A DNA stretch of 64,000 nt from Streptomyces sp. NBC_01497 (GCF_036250695.1 NZ_CP109427.1:7874001-7938000), one strand, 5' to 3'. Positions 26,594 through 35,443 are shown, counted from the first letter of the stretch. The notes: a model not told the origin generated them from the sequence alone. Made by a program: numbers and translations.

Positions 26594-28870
26594 GTGAGCG
26601 AGAAGAAGAACCCGGTGTCGGCCGCTGCGGAAAAGGTCGTGGAGAAGGTCCAGGACGCCGTTCGAACGGGAAACGAGATTCCCGGCGCCCCTGCCGCTGA
26701 GGCCCCGTCGGCTGAGGAACCGACGCGGCCGCGCGGGCCGTTGCCGCCCAAACCCGACCAGAGCGGCCCGGACACGTACAGCCCGACGGGCCGGCCGACC
26801 GGGGCCCCGCAGAGCCGGGTGGCCCAGAACGGTGCGTACCTCACCACCGCTCAGGGTGCGCGGCTATACGACACCGACCACTCGTTGAAGGCGGGGCCGC
26901 GGGGCCCAGTACTGCTCCAGGACCACCACCTGCGGGAAAAGGTCACCCACTTCGATCACGAACGCATCCCCGAGCGGGTGGTGCACGCCCGTGGCGCCGC
27001 CGCGCACGGCGTGTTCCGGGGCTACGGTGCCGCCGCGGGGATCAGCAAGGCAGGCTTCCTCGCCGAGGACGTCGAGACGCCGGTGTTCGTCCGCTTCTCC
27101 ACCGTGCTGGGCTCGCGCGGGTCGGCCGACACCGTACGGGACACCCGAGGCTTCGCGACGAAGTTCTACACCGACGAGGGCGTCTTCGACCTGGTCGGCA
27201 ACAACATCCCGGTGTTCTTCATCCAGGACGCGATCAAGTTCCCCGACGTGATCCATGCCGGCAAGCCGCATCCGGACAGGGAGATCCCGCAGGCCCAGAG
27301 CGCCCACGACACGTTCTGGGACTTCGTCACGCTCCACACGGAGGCGACACACCACACGCTGTGGAACATGTCGGACCGGGGGATCCCACGGTCCTACCGG
27401 ATGATGGAGGGATTCGGTGTCCACACCTTCCGGCTGGTCAACGCGGAGGGCGACACCACACTGGTGAAGTTCCACTGGAAGCCGAAGCTGGGTGTGCACT
27501 CCCTCGTGTGGGAGGAAGCACAGATCACCGCTGGTGTGGATCCCGACTTCCACCGCCGCGACCTCGCCGACGCGATCGAGGCGGGCGCCTTCCCCCAGTG
27601 GGAGCTGGGCGTACAGACCTTCCCGGACACCGAGGACCAGATGTTCGAAGGCATCGACCTGCTGGATCCGACGAAGATCGTTCCTGAGGAGCTGGCGCCG
27701 GTCCGCCCGATCGGGCTGATGACACTCAACGCCAACCCGTCGAACTTCTTCGCCGAGACCGAACAGGTCGCCTTCCATCTCGGCCACCTGGTTCCCGGCA
27801 TCGACGTCACGGACGACCCACTGCTGCAGGGGCGGCTCTTCTCCTACCTCGACACTCAGATCAGCCGGCTGGGCGGCCCCAACTTCGGTCAGCTGCCGAT
27901 CAACCGCACGCACGCGCCCGTCAACGACATGCTGCGTGACGGCATGCACCAGAGCGCTGTGCACCGCGGCGTGGCACCGTACCGGCCCAACTCCCTCGAC
28001 GGCGGCTGCCCCTTCCTCGCCGGAGCGGACAGCGGGGCGTACATCGAGGTGCCGGCCGAGGTCCCCGCCGCCCGCAAGGTGCGGGACGCGCCGGTGTCCT
28101 TCGACGACCACTTCAGCCAGGCCCGGCTGTTCTGGCTCAGCATGACGCCCACGGAGCGCGAACACATCGTCGCCGCCTACACCTTCGAACTCGGCAAGTG
28201 CTGGGAGGCGGCCGTCAAGGAACGGGCACTGAAGGTGCTCGCCAACATCGATCCCGACCTGTGCACGCAGGTCGCGGCCGGGCTCGGCCTCGCGGTCCCT
28301 GAAGCGACCGTCCCCCTGGCGTCGGTCGAGCCGAGCGCCGCTCTGTCCCAGCTCGGGCAGGACTGGCCGGTCGACGGGCGGATCATCGGCATCGTCACCG
28401 ACGGTGCGGACGACCTGGACGGCGTTCGCGAAGTGCGCCGGGCGGTCCTCGACGCCGGAATGGTCCCCCTGGTCATCGCCCCGGCAGGTGGCGTGCTGGA
28501 CCGGGACGGCGACCCCGTCACCGTGCAGCGCACCTTCACCACCGCCCGGTCCACCGAGTTCGACGCGATCCTGCTGGCCGGGGCGCCGGCTCCGGCCGCC
28601 GACGGCTACGGGGCCCGCGACGCCAAGGTCGACGACACTGCCGTGGCCACCTCCGTCGACCCCCGCCTGGTGCTGATGCTCAGCGAGGCGTACCGCCACG
28701 GCAAAGCCATCGGGGCCTGGGGCGGGGGAGTTGGCGGCCTGCAGGCAGCGGGCCTGCCCGAGGGATCCGCGGGAGTGGTGGTCGGCGACGCCGCGTCCGC
28801 CGTGCTGCAGGCCGTGACACGTCTCCTCGGAGGCCACCGCGCCTGGGGCCGCTTCAGCCCTGCCCTGTGA
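26594..28870 (+). CDS. katE: Large-subunit monofunctional catalase (HPII type)
   Basis: This 758-residue haem catalase splits hydrogen peroxide. It starts at GTG 26594 after GGAG. The distal His131 (VVHARGAAAHG), the Asn in VGNNIP and the proximal haem ligand Tyr418 (FSYLDTQ) sit at a constant offset of about +3 from E. coli HPII. The last 150 residues form the extra flavodoxin-like domain (GRIIGIVTDGADD) found only in large catalases. It corresponds to CatB of S. coelicolor, which serves osmotic stress and development. A sigma-B-type promoter and a terminator hairpin flank it. Confidence 0.96.
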   Translation: MSEKKNPVSAAAEKVVEKVQDAVRTGNEIPGAPAAEAPSAEEPTRPRGPLPPKPDQSGPDTYSPTGRPTGAPQSRVAQNGAYLTTAQGARLYDTDHSLKAGPRGPVLLQDHHLREKVTHFDHERIPERVVHARGAAAHGVFRGYGAAAGISKAGFLAEDVETPVFVRFSTVLGSRGSADTVRDTRGFATKFYTDEGVFDLVGNNIPVFFIQDAIKFPDVIHAGKPHPDREIPQAQSAHDTFWDFVTLHTEATHHTLWNMSDRGIPRSYRMMEGFGVHTFRLVNAEGDTTLVKFHWKPKLGVHSLVWEEAQITAGVDPDFHRRDLADAIEAGAFPQWELGVQTFPDTEDQMFEGIDLLDPTKIVPEELAPVRPIGLMTLNANPSNFFAETEQVAFHLGHLVPGIDVTDDPLLQGRLFSYLDTQISRLGGPNFGQLPINRTHAPVNDMLRDGMHQSAVHRGVAPYRPNSLDGGCPFLAGADSGAYIEVPAEVPAARKVRDAPVSFDDHFSQARLFWLSMTPTEREHIVAAYTFELGKCWEAAVKERALKVLANIDPDLCTQVAAGLGLAVPEATVPLASVEPSAALSQLGQDWPVDGRIIGIVTDGADDLDGVREVRRAVLDAGMVPLVIAPAGGVLDRDGDPVTVQRTFTTARSTEFDAILLAGAPAPAADGYGARDAKVDDTAVATSVDPRLVLMLSEAYRHGKAIGAWGGGVGGLQAAGLPEGSAGVVVGDAASAVLQAVTRLLGGHRAWGRFSPAL

Positions 28871-28875
28871 CAGGT

Positions 28876-28916
28876 GCGGCCGGAACGGAGCGGGCACGCG
28901 CGCCCGTTCTGGCCGC
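28876..28916 (+). terminator. Terminator hairpin after the catalase gene
   Basis: GCGGCCGGAACGG pairs with CCGTTCTGGCCGC with one mismatch, enclosing a short GC-rich inner stem. It begins six bases after the stop codon. Confidence 0.65.
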
Positions 28917-29060
28917 ATGCCGGGAGACCGGCGGGAGGTCCGGCGACTTCGATCCGTGCTGCTGTGGCCGCGCGCCGGCATTCTCCCCTGAGTCCGTGTC
29001 CGCCCCTCGCGCGATCCACGCGTATCGGTTTTCGCGCGGCTGCCCCGGGAGCCACACACC

Positions 29061-29994
29061 ATGGACCACTCGACGGCTCCCGTGCTCGACGCTGTGAGGG
29101 CCTACCAGGCGCAGGAGCAGCTGCCTTTCACGCCTCCCGGCCACCAGCAGGACCGGGGAGCCGACCCAAGGGTCCGGGCTGTGCTGGGTGAGGCTCTCTT
29201 CGGCGCCGACATGCTCGCGGTGTCCGGTTCGGACGACCGGACCACGTCCCAGGGGATCCTTGAAGCGGGCGGAAGAGCTGATGGCCGGCGCGGTGGGCGC
29301 GGAGCACGCGTTCTTCTCCACCTGTGGGAGTTCGCTGTCGGTGAGGGCCGCCTGTGGGGGTTCGCTGTCGGTGAAGGCCGCGATGCCCTCCGTAGCCGGG
29401 CCGCACGAGAAGCTGCCGATCGGCCGCGACACGCACAAGGCGGTCATCTCCGGCTTGATCCTCGCGGGTATCCGCCCCGTGTCGATCGATCCCCAGTGGG
29501 ACCCTGATCTCCACCTGGCCCACCCACCGGCGCCCGAGGCGTACCGATCCGCGTTCGAGGAACATCCGGGGGCGCTGGTCACCAGCCCTACGCCCCACGG
29601 AACCCGCGCGGACATCGGAGCCATCGCGACGCTGTGCCACGAGCGGGGCGTGCCGCTGGTCGAGGATGAAGCGTGGGGAGCTCACCTGTCCTTGTCCCGG
29701 CCCCCGGTGACCTGCGACTCCAGCAGGCGACGCTTCCGCGTGACGCCTTCTTCGGCGAGGTCGAGCAGGTTCCCGCGGCCAGAGCGGCCGGCCGGATCCG
29801 CGCCGAGATGCTCACGCCCTGTGTTCCGGGGATCCCGCGGCCCTCCCCGGCGAGCGCCTCGACCGGGCCGTGCTGGATTACCCGCGGACATTGCCCGCGG
29901 ACCGGCGCCGGCGCGGGGATGTTCATTCCCGACGCCTCCGACAGCACCCCTCGCAACCCTCCGCGTCTCCGTGCATGACGTGGGCGCCGACTGA
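29061..29994 (+). pseudogene. Orn/Lys/Arg decarboxylase-family PLP enzyme, heavily degraded
   Basis: From ATG 29061 the protein starts as a normal family member (LPFTPPGHQQDRGAD, FGADMLAVSG). A one-base insertion in CCTTGAAG near 29260 moves the gene to another frame, which gives AEELMAGAVGAEHAFFSTCG. A 30-bp tandem duplication then repeats CGGSLSV. After VEDEAWGAH a deletion of roughly 200 codons, judged by family length, removes the PLP-binding lysine region. The C-terminal piece (LPRDAFFGEVEQVP, MLTPCVPGIP) follows in a third frame and is itself shifted again. It cannot make an active enzyme. Confidence 0.85.
29323..29382 (+). repeat. 30-bp tandem duplication in the decarboxylase pseudogene
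   Basis: Two adjacent 30-base units starting TGTGGG(A/G)GTTCGCTG differ at three positions. Each encodes ten residues, so this lesion itself is in frame. Confidence 0.85.
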
Positions 29995-30051
29995 GCGGGT
30001 GCCTGGCTGCAGGCACCGCACACGTTCGCTCATGACGCGTCCTGTGGGTCG

Positions 30052-30075
30052 CCGGCGGGGGCTAGCCCCCGCCGG
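30052..30075. terminator. Perfect 24-bp palindrome centred on CTAG
   Basis: The sequence is self-complementary over 24 bases: CCGGCGGGGG, CTAG, then the complement. As RNA it forms a ten-pair stem with a CTAG loop, a likely terminator between the dead decarboxylase gene and the methyltransferase operon. Confidence 0.65.
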
Positions 30076-30264
30076 TGGCCGGCGCCGGAGGGGCCCGGCG
30101 GGACTGTCGCCGGCGTCTCAGCATGCGCGGGCAGTCACAGGGCAGGAGGGTGAAGACCGTCGGCCGAGTGGCGGCGGTCGGCCGGCACACCGAATCTGAA
30201 TGACGTGGGCACGGGCCTGGCACGACGGACGAGAGACGTGTTCGTACCCTCATGGAGGCTTCAG

Positions 30265-30951
30265 ATGACGACCGCTGCCGTACGGCCCGCCGGCCTCGGG
30301 ACGATGTGGACATTGCCCGGGGTCTACGCTCCGCAGGCCGACACGCACCTGCTCGCCGGGGCGCTCCACGCCGAAGGGATCACGCCAGGGATGGACGTCC
30401 TCGACGTCTGCACCGGAAGCGGCGCGCTCGCTGTGCTGGCCGCGGGGATGGGGGCCCGGGTCACGGCGATCGACATCTCCCGACGTGCGGTGATGACGGC
30501 CCGAATGAACGCGGCCCGCGCCGGACGCCGCATCCGGGTCATGCACGGCGACCTCACAGGACCGGTCGCCGAGGAGCGCTTCGACCTGGTCGTGAGCAAT
30601 CCGCCGTACGTACCCACGCCGCACGCGCAGCGCACCCGCCGGCACATGCCCGCAGTCGCCTGGGACGCCGGACACGGGGGCCGGCAGGCCCTGGACCGGA
30701 TGTGCGCCCACACCCGGGACGTGCTCCGGCCGGGCGGCGTGCTGCTCCTGGTGCACTCCGGGCTGTGCGGCACCGGGGAAACACTGCGACGGCTGACCGC
30801 CAACGGCCTGCGCTGCTCGGTGACGGACCGGGCCCGCGTCCCCTTCGGCCCCGTGGTCACCCAGCGATTGCCGTGGCTACGCGCTCAGGGCCTGGTCGGC
30901 GCCGGCGAGGACATGGAGGAACTGGTGGTCATCCGTGCCGAACGAAGCTGA
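30265..30951 (+). CDS. HemK/PrmC-like class I methyltransferase
   Basis: This 228-residue protein starts at ATG 30265, six bases after GGAGG. SAM-binding motif I reads VLDVCTGSGALAVLAA and motif IV is SNPPYVPT. The NPPY form is used by enzymes that methylate amide or amine nitrogens, such as release-factor glutamine methyltransferase. It lacks the N-terminal helical domain of true PrmC, so a different substrate is likely. It overlaps the CDGSH gene by 17 bases and heads a three-gene operon. Confidence 0.85.
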   Translation: MTTAAVRPAGLGTMWTLPGVYAPQADTHLLAGALHAEGITPGMDVLDVCTGSGALAVLAAGMGARVTAIDISRRAVMTARMNAARAGRRIRVMHGDLTGPVAEERFDLVVSNPPYVPTPHAQRTRRHMPAVAWDAGHGGRQALDRMCAHTRDVLRPGGVLLLVHSGLCGTGETLRRLTANGLRCSVTDRARVPFGPVVTQRLPWLRAQGLVGAGEDMEELVVIRAERS

Positions 30952-31213
30952 GCGCGCCCGGCGTGTGAGCGTCGATCGCGAAGGCCCGATGCTGATTGAA
31001 GGACCGGTGGAGGTCGTCCGGGAGGACGGCACGACCGTCACCTCCGACCGCTTCGTGGTCGCCGTGTGCACCTGCCGCCGCAGCCGCACCTATCCGTGGT
31101 GCGACACCAGCCACCGCCGCCACTCGAAACCTCCCGGCACACGCCTGCGTGAGGACCGCGACCAGCCTCAAGGCAACGACCCGAAGGGCACCCATGACGG
31201 CCCCCGTGACTGA
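30935..31213 (+). CDS. CDGSH-type iron-sulfur protein
   Basis: This 92-residue protein starts at GTG 30935 inside the end of the methyltransferase gene. The 2Fe-2S ligands are the classical three-Cys, one-His set, Cys45, Cys47, Cys56 and His60, in CTCRRSRTYPWCDTSH. The domain carries or senses electrons at a labile cluster. The tail after residue 65 is basic and probably disordered. It overlaps the next gene by 20 bases, implying it works with the oxidase encoded there. Confidence 0.88.
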   Translation: MPNEAERARRVSVDREGPMLIEGPVEVVREDGTTVTSDRFVVAVCTCRRSRTYPWCDTSHRRHSKPPGTRLREDRDQPQGNDPKGTHDGPRD

Positions 31214-32201
31214 CCACCGCCTTGCCGGCCCCTTCGTGCCCAGCCCCAGGGGACCGCTCTCGGCCGCTGTGCTCGCCGCCCTCGTCGCGCCGCAGCAAGC
31301 TCCGCCCGGCGTGGGCGAGGCCGCGGGCGCCGACCCGTACGGGGAGGACCTGCAACTGGCCCTCTACGTGCTCTACGAACTGCACTATCGCGGTTTCGCC
31401 GGCGTGGCCGACGACCGTGAATGGGACCCCGCCCTCATGCCCCTGCGCCGGGCGCTCGAAGAACGCTTTCTCGGCGCCCTGCGCGCCGATGTGCCGGCCG
31501 GCCGCTCGGCGGATGAGACCTTCGGTGAGCTGCTGGTGGAGTCCACCGACCACCGCGACAGCGTGGCCCATCACCTTGAGCACAGCGGGCAGCTGTGGCA
31601 GATCCGGGAGTACGCCGCCCTGCGCTCGCTCTACCACCTCAAGGAGGCGGACCCCCACGCGTGGGTGATCCCTCGCTTGCGCGGACGGGCCAAGGCCGCG
31701 ATGGTGGCCATCGAGTACGACGAGTTCGGGGCCGGACGGGCGGAGAACGTGCACGCCCAGCTCTTCGCCGACCTGATGGCGGACCTGGGACTGGACACCG
31801 GCTACGGCCATTACGTCGAGAGGGCGCCCGCCCCCGCTCTCGCCGTCGTGAACGTGATGACGCTCTTCGGCCTCCACCGAGCGCTGCGCGGGGCACTCGT
31901 TGGCCATTTCGCCTGCGTGGAGGTCACCTCGTCGCCGGGCTCGCGCCGACTCGCCGAGGCCATGCGGCGCACCGGTGCCGGCCCCGCGGCGGAGCACTTC
32001 TACGCGGAGCACGTGGAGGCGGATGCCGTGCACGAACAAGTCGTACGCCGGGACGTCATCGGCGGCCTGCTCGCCGACGAGCCGCACCTGGAGCCGGATG
32101 TCGCCTTCGGGGCGGATGCCACCACGCACCTGGAGAGCCGGCTGTCAGCGCATCTGCTGAAGGCGTGGCGGGCCGGGCAGTCGGCACTGCGCCAGGGGTA
32201 G
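31194..32201 (+). CDS. Haem-oxygenase-like iron-containing redox enzyme
   Basis: This 335-residue all-helical protein starts at ATG 31194 behind AAGGG. It matches the iron-containing redox enzyme family (haem-oxygenase-like diiron oxidase/oxygenase fold, related to SznF, UndA and CADD). Candidate metal ligands are in ELHYRGF, EYDEFGAGRAENVH and HFYAEHVEADAVHE, which supply the Glu/His pattern of that fold. It probably uses O2 to oxidise an amine or carboxylate. The overlapping CDGSH gene may supply electrons and the methyltransferase may act on the same molecule (inference). The substrate is unknown. Confidence 0.82.
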   Translation: MTAPVTDHRLAGPFVPSPRGPLSAAVLAALVAPQQAPPGVGEAAGADPYGEDLQLALYVLYELHYRGFAGVADDREWDPALMPLRRALEERFLGALRADVPAGRSADETFGELLVESTDHRDSVAHHLEHSGQLWQIREYAALRSLYHLKEADPHAWVIPRLRGRAKAAMVAIEYDEFGAGRAENVHAQLFADLMADLGLDTGYGHYVERAPAPALAVVNVMTLFGLHRALRGALVGHFACVEVTSSPGSRRLAEAMRRTGAGPAAEHFYAEHVEADAVHEQVVRRDVIGGLLADEPHLEPDVAFGADATTHLESRLSAHLLKAWRAGQSALRQG

Positions 32202-32204
32202 CGA

Positions 32205-32232
32205 CGCGGGGCCCGCCGTGTCCGGGCCCGCG
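32205..32232 (+). terminator. Probable terminator hairpin after the oxidase operon
   Basis: CGCGGGGCCCG pairs with CGGGCCCGCG with one bulged G and a seven-base loop, starting just after the stop at 32201. Confidence 0.5.
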
Positions 32233-32272
32233 GCGATCACGAATCGCAGCGACTCCGGCCGCGTCGGCTGGA

Positions 32273-32497
32273 TCAGCCCTTCCCCTTCTTGCGCAAAGCT
32301 CCGGGCTTGTGCACCGCGGAGCGGCCGCTCTTCTCGCTGCGCACCTGGTACTGCGGGTCGCCGGGGCTCGCGTCCACCTCCCGCCCGGCGGCCCGGCCGC
32401 GCTGTGTCACTTTGCGCTCGACTTCGCCGACCGCTTCGCTTCCGTGGCTCTTCCAGGAGACCTTGTCTCCCTTACGCAGCTTCTTGTCCTTGCTCAC
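32273..32497 (-). CDS. DUF2945 (hypervirulence-associated TUDOR domain) protein
   Basis: This 74-residue basic protein starts at GTG 32497 after AGGTGGG. It has the KLRKGDKVSWKSHGSEAVGEV start and PQYQVRSEKSGRSAVHKP end of DUF2945, a small SH3/Tudor-like barrel. The family is widespread in soil bacteria and fungi and its role is unknown. Its stop lies 72 bases from the convergent oxidase gene. Confidence 0.8.
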   Translation of the reverse strand: MSKDKKLRKGDKVSWKSHGSEAVGEVERKVTQRGRAAGREVDASPGDPQYQVRSEKSGRSAVHKPGALRKKGKG

Positions 32498-33030
32498 GTG
32501 TCCCACCTGCCATTCGTCGCGACTCGTTCTCCGGGTGCGCCGATCCGCTCCCGCCCGCCGGCGTGCGACGGGCCGGGAGCTGTGACGCGCGTCGGGTGCC
32601 CGGGGCGGCAACCGCCTAACCCGCCACGGTCACGCATCCGGCAGCTCACTTCTCATGGACCGAAATCCTCGGAAGAGACCGTGGTCCCGCTGAAGCGGGA
32701 GACCCGCCGCCGCGAAACCCGTCGACCGAAGGCGCGACCTCCCGGTTGCCCGCCCCCCGCAACCGGGGCCGGCACCGCGCGGCCTGTACCTGCCCGGTTG
32801 ACTGCCGTGCCCGCGAGGCACGCCCCACCATCCAGCAGGCGAAGGGGACCGCGTCCACCCCACCCCACCCCACCTCGCCTCGCTGCGGCACTGCGGCACT
32901 GCGGAACTCGGGTCGCCCGCCCGACACGTTCCGGCGCCGCGAGTTCCGCACGAGGCCGGGGCGGAGGGCCCCATGGGGTCATGCACTCCTTTGGCCCGGT
33001 GAAGATGCGTAGGGCCATCAGGTGATCACA
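32498..33030. other. Region upstream of the gas vesicle cluster
   Basis: No gene is seen. The region holds a C-rich stretch (three ACCCC units near 32855-32875), a short triplet-like TGCGGCAC repeat near 32890 and the small hairpin CCCGCT-GA-AGCGGG at about 32686. No clear promoter for gvpO was found. Confidence 0.4.
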
Positions 33031-33360
33031 ATGGGTCATATGACAGAACAGCGTCATGGGCGGTCTCAGACCGCCTCCCCCACGGCCCGTCGGCGCACAC
33101 CGTCCCGCCAGGGGCCCGAGGGCGCCGCGCGTGCTGCCCGGGAGCGACTGGAGGGCCTGATCAGCCACCCCACGGAGGGTGTGTCGGGGGTGCGCCGCGC
33201 CGACGACGGATGGTGCGTCCTGGTGGACGTCCTGGAGGTCCCTCGGATCCCGGACACCACCAGCCTGCTCGCCGTCTACGAGGTGCAGCTCGACAACGAG
33301 GGCGAACTCAAGGAGTACCGCAGGGTCCGCCGCTACCGACGCGGCGCCGCGGACGAGTGA
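33031..33360 (+). CDS. gvpO: Gas vesicle protein GvpO
   Basis: This 109-residue protein starts at ATG 33031, five bases after AGGTGA; ATG 33040 is an alternative. The N-terminus is basic and variable. The conserved GvpO core reads EGVSGVRRADDGW, RIPDTTSLLAVYEVQLD and ELKEYRRVRRY. It is the first gene of a ten-gene cluster in the order O-A-F-G-Y-Z-J-L-S-K, the order known from S. coelicolor. GvpO is needed for vesicle formation in haloarchaea; its role here is inferred. Confidence 0.9.
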   Translation: MGHMTEQRHGRSQTASPTARRRTPSRQGPEGAARAARERLEGLISHPTEGVSGVRRADDGWCVLVDVLEVPRIPDTTSLLAVYEVQLDNEGELKEYRRVRRYRRGAADE

Positions 33361-33418
33361 CGCGACGGCCGGACCAACAGCTGGGACACGGCCGACCAAC
33401 TGCTGAGAGGACAGGCCC

Positions 33419-33859
33419 ATGACGACAACCACCTACTCCGACGAGGTCGCGTGTGTCCCGCGCGCGGGCACGTTGTACGACGTGCTGGAGCTCATCCTGG
33501 ACCGCGGCATGGTCATCGACGTGTTCCTGCGGATATCCCTGGTGGGCATCGAGATCATCAAGGTGGACGCCCGCATCGTCGTGGCGAGTGTGGACACCTA
33601 TCTGCGGTTCGCCGAAGCATGCAACCGGCTGGATCTGGAGAGCGACACCCGCAGCACCACGGTTCCCGAACTGCTCGGCAGTGCCGGTGGCGGCATGGCC
33701 AGGTCCGTCGGCAAACGCAAAGTGAAGAAGACCGCCGAGTCCGTGGGAAGCACGGTGCGCAAGGCGGTGGGCGGCGGGGACTCCGACGAGAGCGAGGAGA
33801 AACCGCGTCGCCGCACGTCTTCCCGTAAACCCGCTCGTCACCAGGCAGAAGAGGACTGA
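33419..33859 (+). CDS. gvpA: Gas vesicle structural protein GvpA
   Basis: The protein has 146 residues. Residues 20-75 are the amphipathic GvpA/J core that assembles into the vesicle wall (LYDVLELILDRGMVIDVFL, SLVGIEIIKVDARIVVASVDTYL). The C-terminal 70 residues are an unusual Lys/Arg/Ser-rich tail ending acidic, longer than in floating bacteria, where GvpA is about 70 residues. ATG 33419 follows GAGAGGA. Confidence 0.92.
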   Translation: MTTTTYSDEVACVPRAGTLYDVLELILDRGMVIDVFLRISLVGIEIIKVDARIVVASVDTYLRFAEACNRLDLESDTRSTTVPELLGSAGGGMARSVGKRKVKKTAESVGSTVRKAVGGGDSDESEEKPRRRTSSRKPARHQAEED

Positions 33860-33860
33860 C

Positions 33861-34607
33861 GTGACAACCCATGGCCTCTACGTCTACGCCATCGTTCCGG
33901 CGGGGCAGCGGGTCCCGCCGGGCCTTCGCGGTGTGGGCACACCGCCCACGGCCCTGCGCGTCCTGTCGCAGGGCCGTATCAGCGCCGTCGTGAGTGAGGC
34001 ACCGCCGAAGCTGCGTCCGCGCCGTCGCGATCTGCTCGCGCATCAGGAAGTGCTGCGACGTCTCATCGAGGGCGGTCCCGTCCTGCCGACGCAGTTCGGC
34101 ATGGTGGCCCTGGACGAGGCCTCGCTGAGTGAGCAGTTGGCCAACGCGGAGGCACAGCACGTCCCGGCGCTGGAGCGGGTGGCGGGCCGGGTGGAGATGA
34201 ACGTCAAAGCCCTCCCGGCCTCGGACGCGCTGGCCCATCTCGTGCGGGAGGACAGCGGGATCCGGCGGCTCCGTGAGGAGGCGAGGCGGCGCCCGGGGTA
34301 CGAGGCGAACGTGAAACTGGGTGAGGCGCTGGTGTCCGCCCTGTCCGGTAGGGCGGCGGTGGCCGGCCGGCAGGCGGTGGTCCTGCTGACGCCTCTCTCG
34401 CACGCCGTGGCCGCCGGGCCCGAGGTCTCCGGCTGTGTGCTCAACATGTCGTTCCTCGTGGACGAGGCGGACGGCGAACGGTTCGAGAAGGCGGCGGCGC
34501 GGTTCGCCGCCCTCCACCGTGACCGGGTGGAACTGCGCGTCTCCGGCCCCCTGCCCTGTTACAGCTTCGTGGAGCCGGCGGCTTCACTCGCGGGCGCGGG
34601 AGCCTGA
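33861..34607 (+). CDS. gvpF: Gas vesicle accessory protein GvpF
   Basis: This 248-residue GvpF/GvpL-family protein starts at GTG 33861, two bases after the gvpA stop. It has the family opening GLYVYAIVPA and the VLPTQFGMV and NVKALP segments. GvpF binds the structural protein during nucleation and sits inside the vesicle wall in studied systems. A second copy (gvpL) lies further along the cluster. Confidence 0.92.
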   Translation: MTTHGLYVYAIVPAGQRVPPGLRGVGTPPTALRVLSQGRISAVVSEAPPKLRPRRRDLLAHQEVLRRLIEGGPVLPTQFGMVALDEASLSEQLANAEAQHVPALERVAGRVEMNVKALPASDALAHLVREDSGIRRLREEARRRPGYEANVKLGEALVSALSGRAAVAGRQAVVLLTPLSHAVAAGPEVSGCVLNMSFLVDEADGERFEKAAARFAALHRDRVELRVSGPLPCYSFVEPAASLAGAGA

Positions 34608-34608
34608 G

Positions 34609-34878
34609 ATGGGCCTCGTCAGTGGGCTGCTCACGCTGCCGCTGGCTCCGGTTCGCGGTGTGACATGGGTGGCGGAGCAACTGGTGGATGCCGCGCACCG
34701 CCAGACGCACGACCCGGCCCTGATCAGAGCCCAGCTCGCCGCCCTGAACGGGGAACTGGAGGACGGAGCCCTGACCATCGAGGAATTCGAGGCGGAGGAG
34801 GAGCGGCTGCTCGACCGGCTGCACGACAGTCGGCCGCCGACCGTGGACGGACACCGGACGAGGAAAAGACATGGATAA
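34609..34878 (+). CDS. gvpG: Gas vesicle protein GvpG
   Basis: This 89-residue protein starts at ATG 34609 right after the gvpF stop. MGLVSGLLTLPLAPVRGVTWVAEQ is the GvpG signature; the rest is a charged helix (LNGELEDGALTIEEFEAEE). It overlaps gvpY by eight bases. It is an assembly factor thought to bind other small Gvp proteins. Confidence 0.92.
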   Translation: MGLVSGLLTLPLAPVRGVTWVAEQLVDAAHRQTHDPALIRAQLAALNGELEDGALTIEEFEAEEERLLDRLHDSRPPTVDGHRTRKRHG

Positions 34879-35437
34879 CCAGACCAAGAACTTCCTTGCC
34901 GCCGCGGTCGTCGGCGGCTACGTGCTGGGACGCACGAAGAAAGGGCGGATCGCCCTCACCGCCGCCACGTTCCTGGCCGGCAGAAGAGTGGGCCTCGATC
35001 CGCGGACGTTGCTTGTCGAAGGCGTCCGCCGCATCGCCGAGGTGCCCCAAGTGGTAGCGCTACAAGCACAGTTGCGCGACGAGGGGATGGAAGCCGGCCG
35101 CAGCGCGCTGACGGCCGTCGCCAATCGGGCTCTGCACGCGCTTGCCGACGCGATCGGCAGCCGCACGGCCGCCCACGGTCTCGCCGGGGACGACGGGGGC
35201 GCGGCGGAGGACGAGCGTCAGCAGGACGAGACGGAGGAGACGGTGGAGGCGGACGAGGAGGCCGACGAGCCGCCCAGGGGCCGGCGGAGTTCCCGTCGGG
35301 CCGACGGGTCTGCGGCGGCGGGGCGTCGTTCCGCACACGGGCAGGGGGAGAGGGCGACCCCCAGGGAGGCGGGCAGGACGGCCTCTTCTGCGAAAAAGCC
35401 CGCAAAGACGTCCACGCGTACCGAACGCAGGGGGTAG
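34871..35437 (+). CDS. gvpY: Gas vesicle cluster protein GvpY
   Basis: This 188-residue protein is specific to actinomycete gas vesicle clusters. A short hydrophobic N-terminal segment (FLAAAVVGGYVLGRTKKG) is followed by a helical part and then a long, acidic, later basic low-complexity tail from about residue 105. The function is unknown; the name follows cluster position and pattern. Confidence 0.82.
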   Translation: MDNQTKNFLAAAVVGGYVLGRTKKGRIALTAATFLAGRRVGLDPRTLLVEGVRRIAEVPQVVALQAQLRDEGMEAGRSALTAVANRALHALADAIGSRTAAHGLAGDDGGAAEDERQQDETEETVEADEEADEPPRGRRSSRRADGSAAAGRRSAHGQGERATPREAGRTASSAKKPAKTSTRTERRG

Positions 35438-35443
35438 CCGGCA

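Noticed and set aside
26864..29062. 732-codon minus-strand ORF opposite the catalase gene
   Set aside because: It is a complement shadow; the catalase has all active-site residues on the plus strand.
32855..32875. C-rich stretch upstream of gvpO considered as an i-motif/G-quadruplex
   Set aside because: Only three C4 tracts are present, below the usual four.
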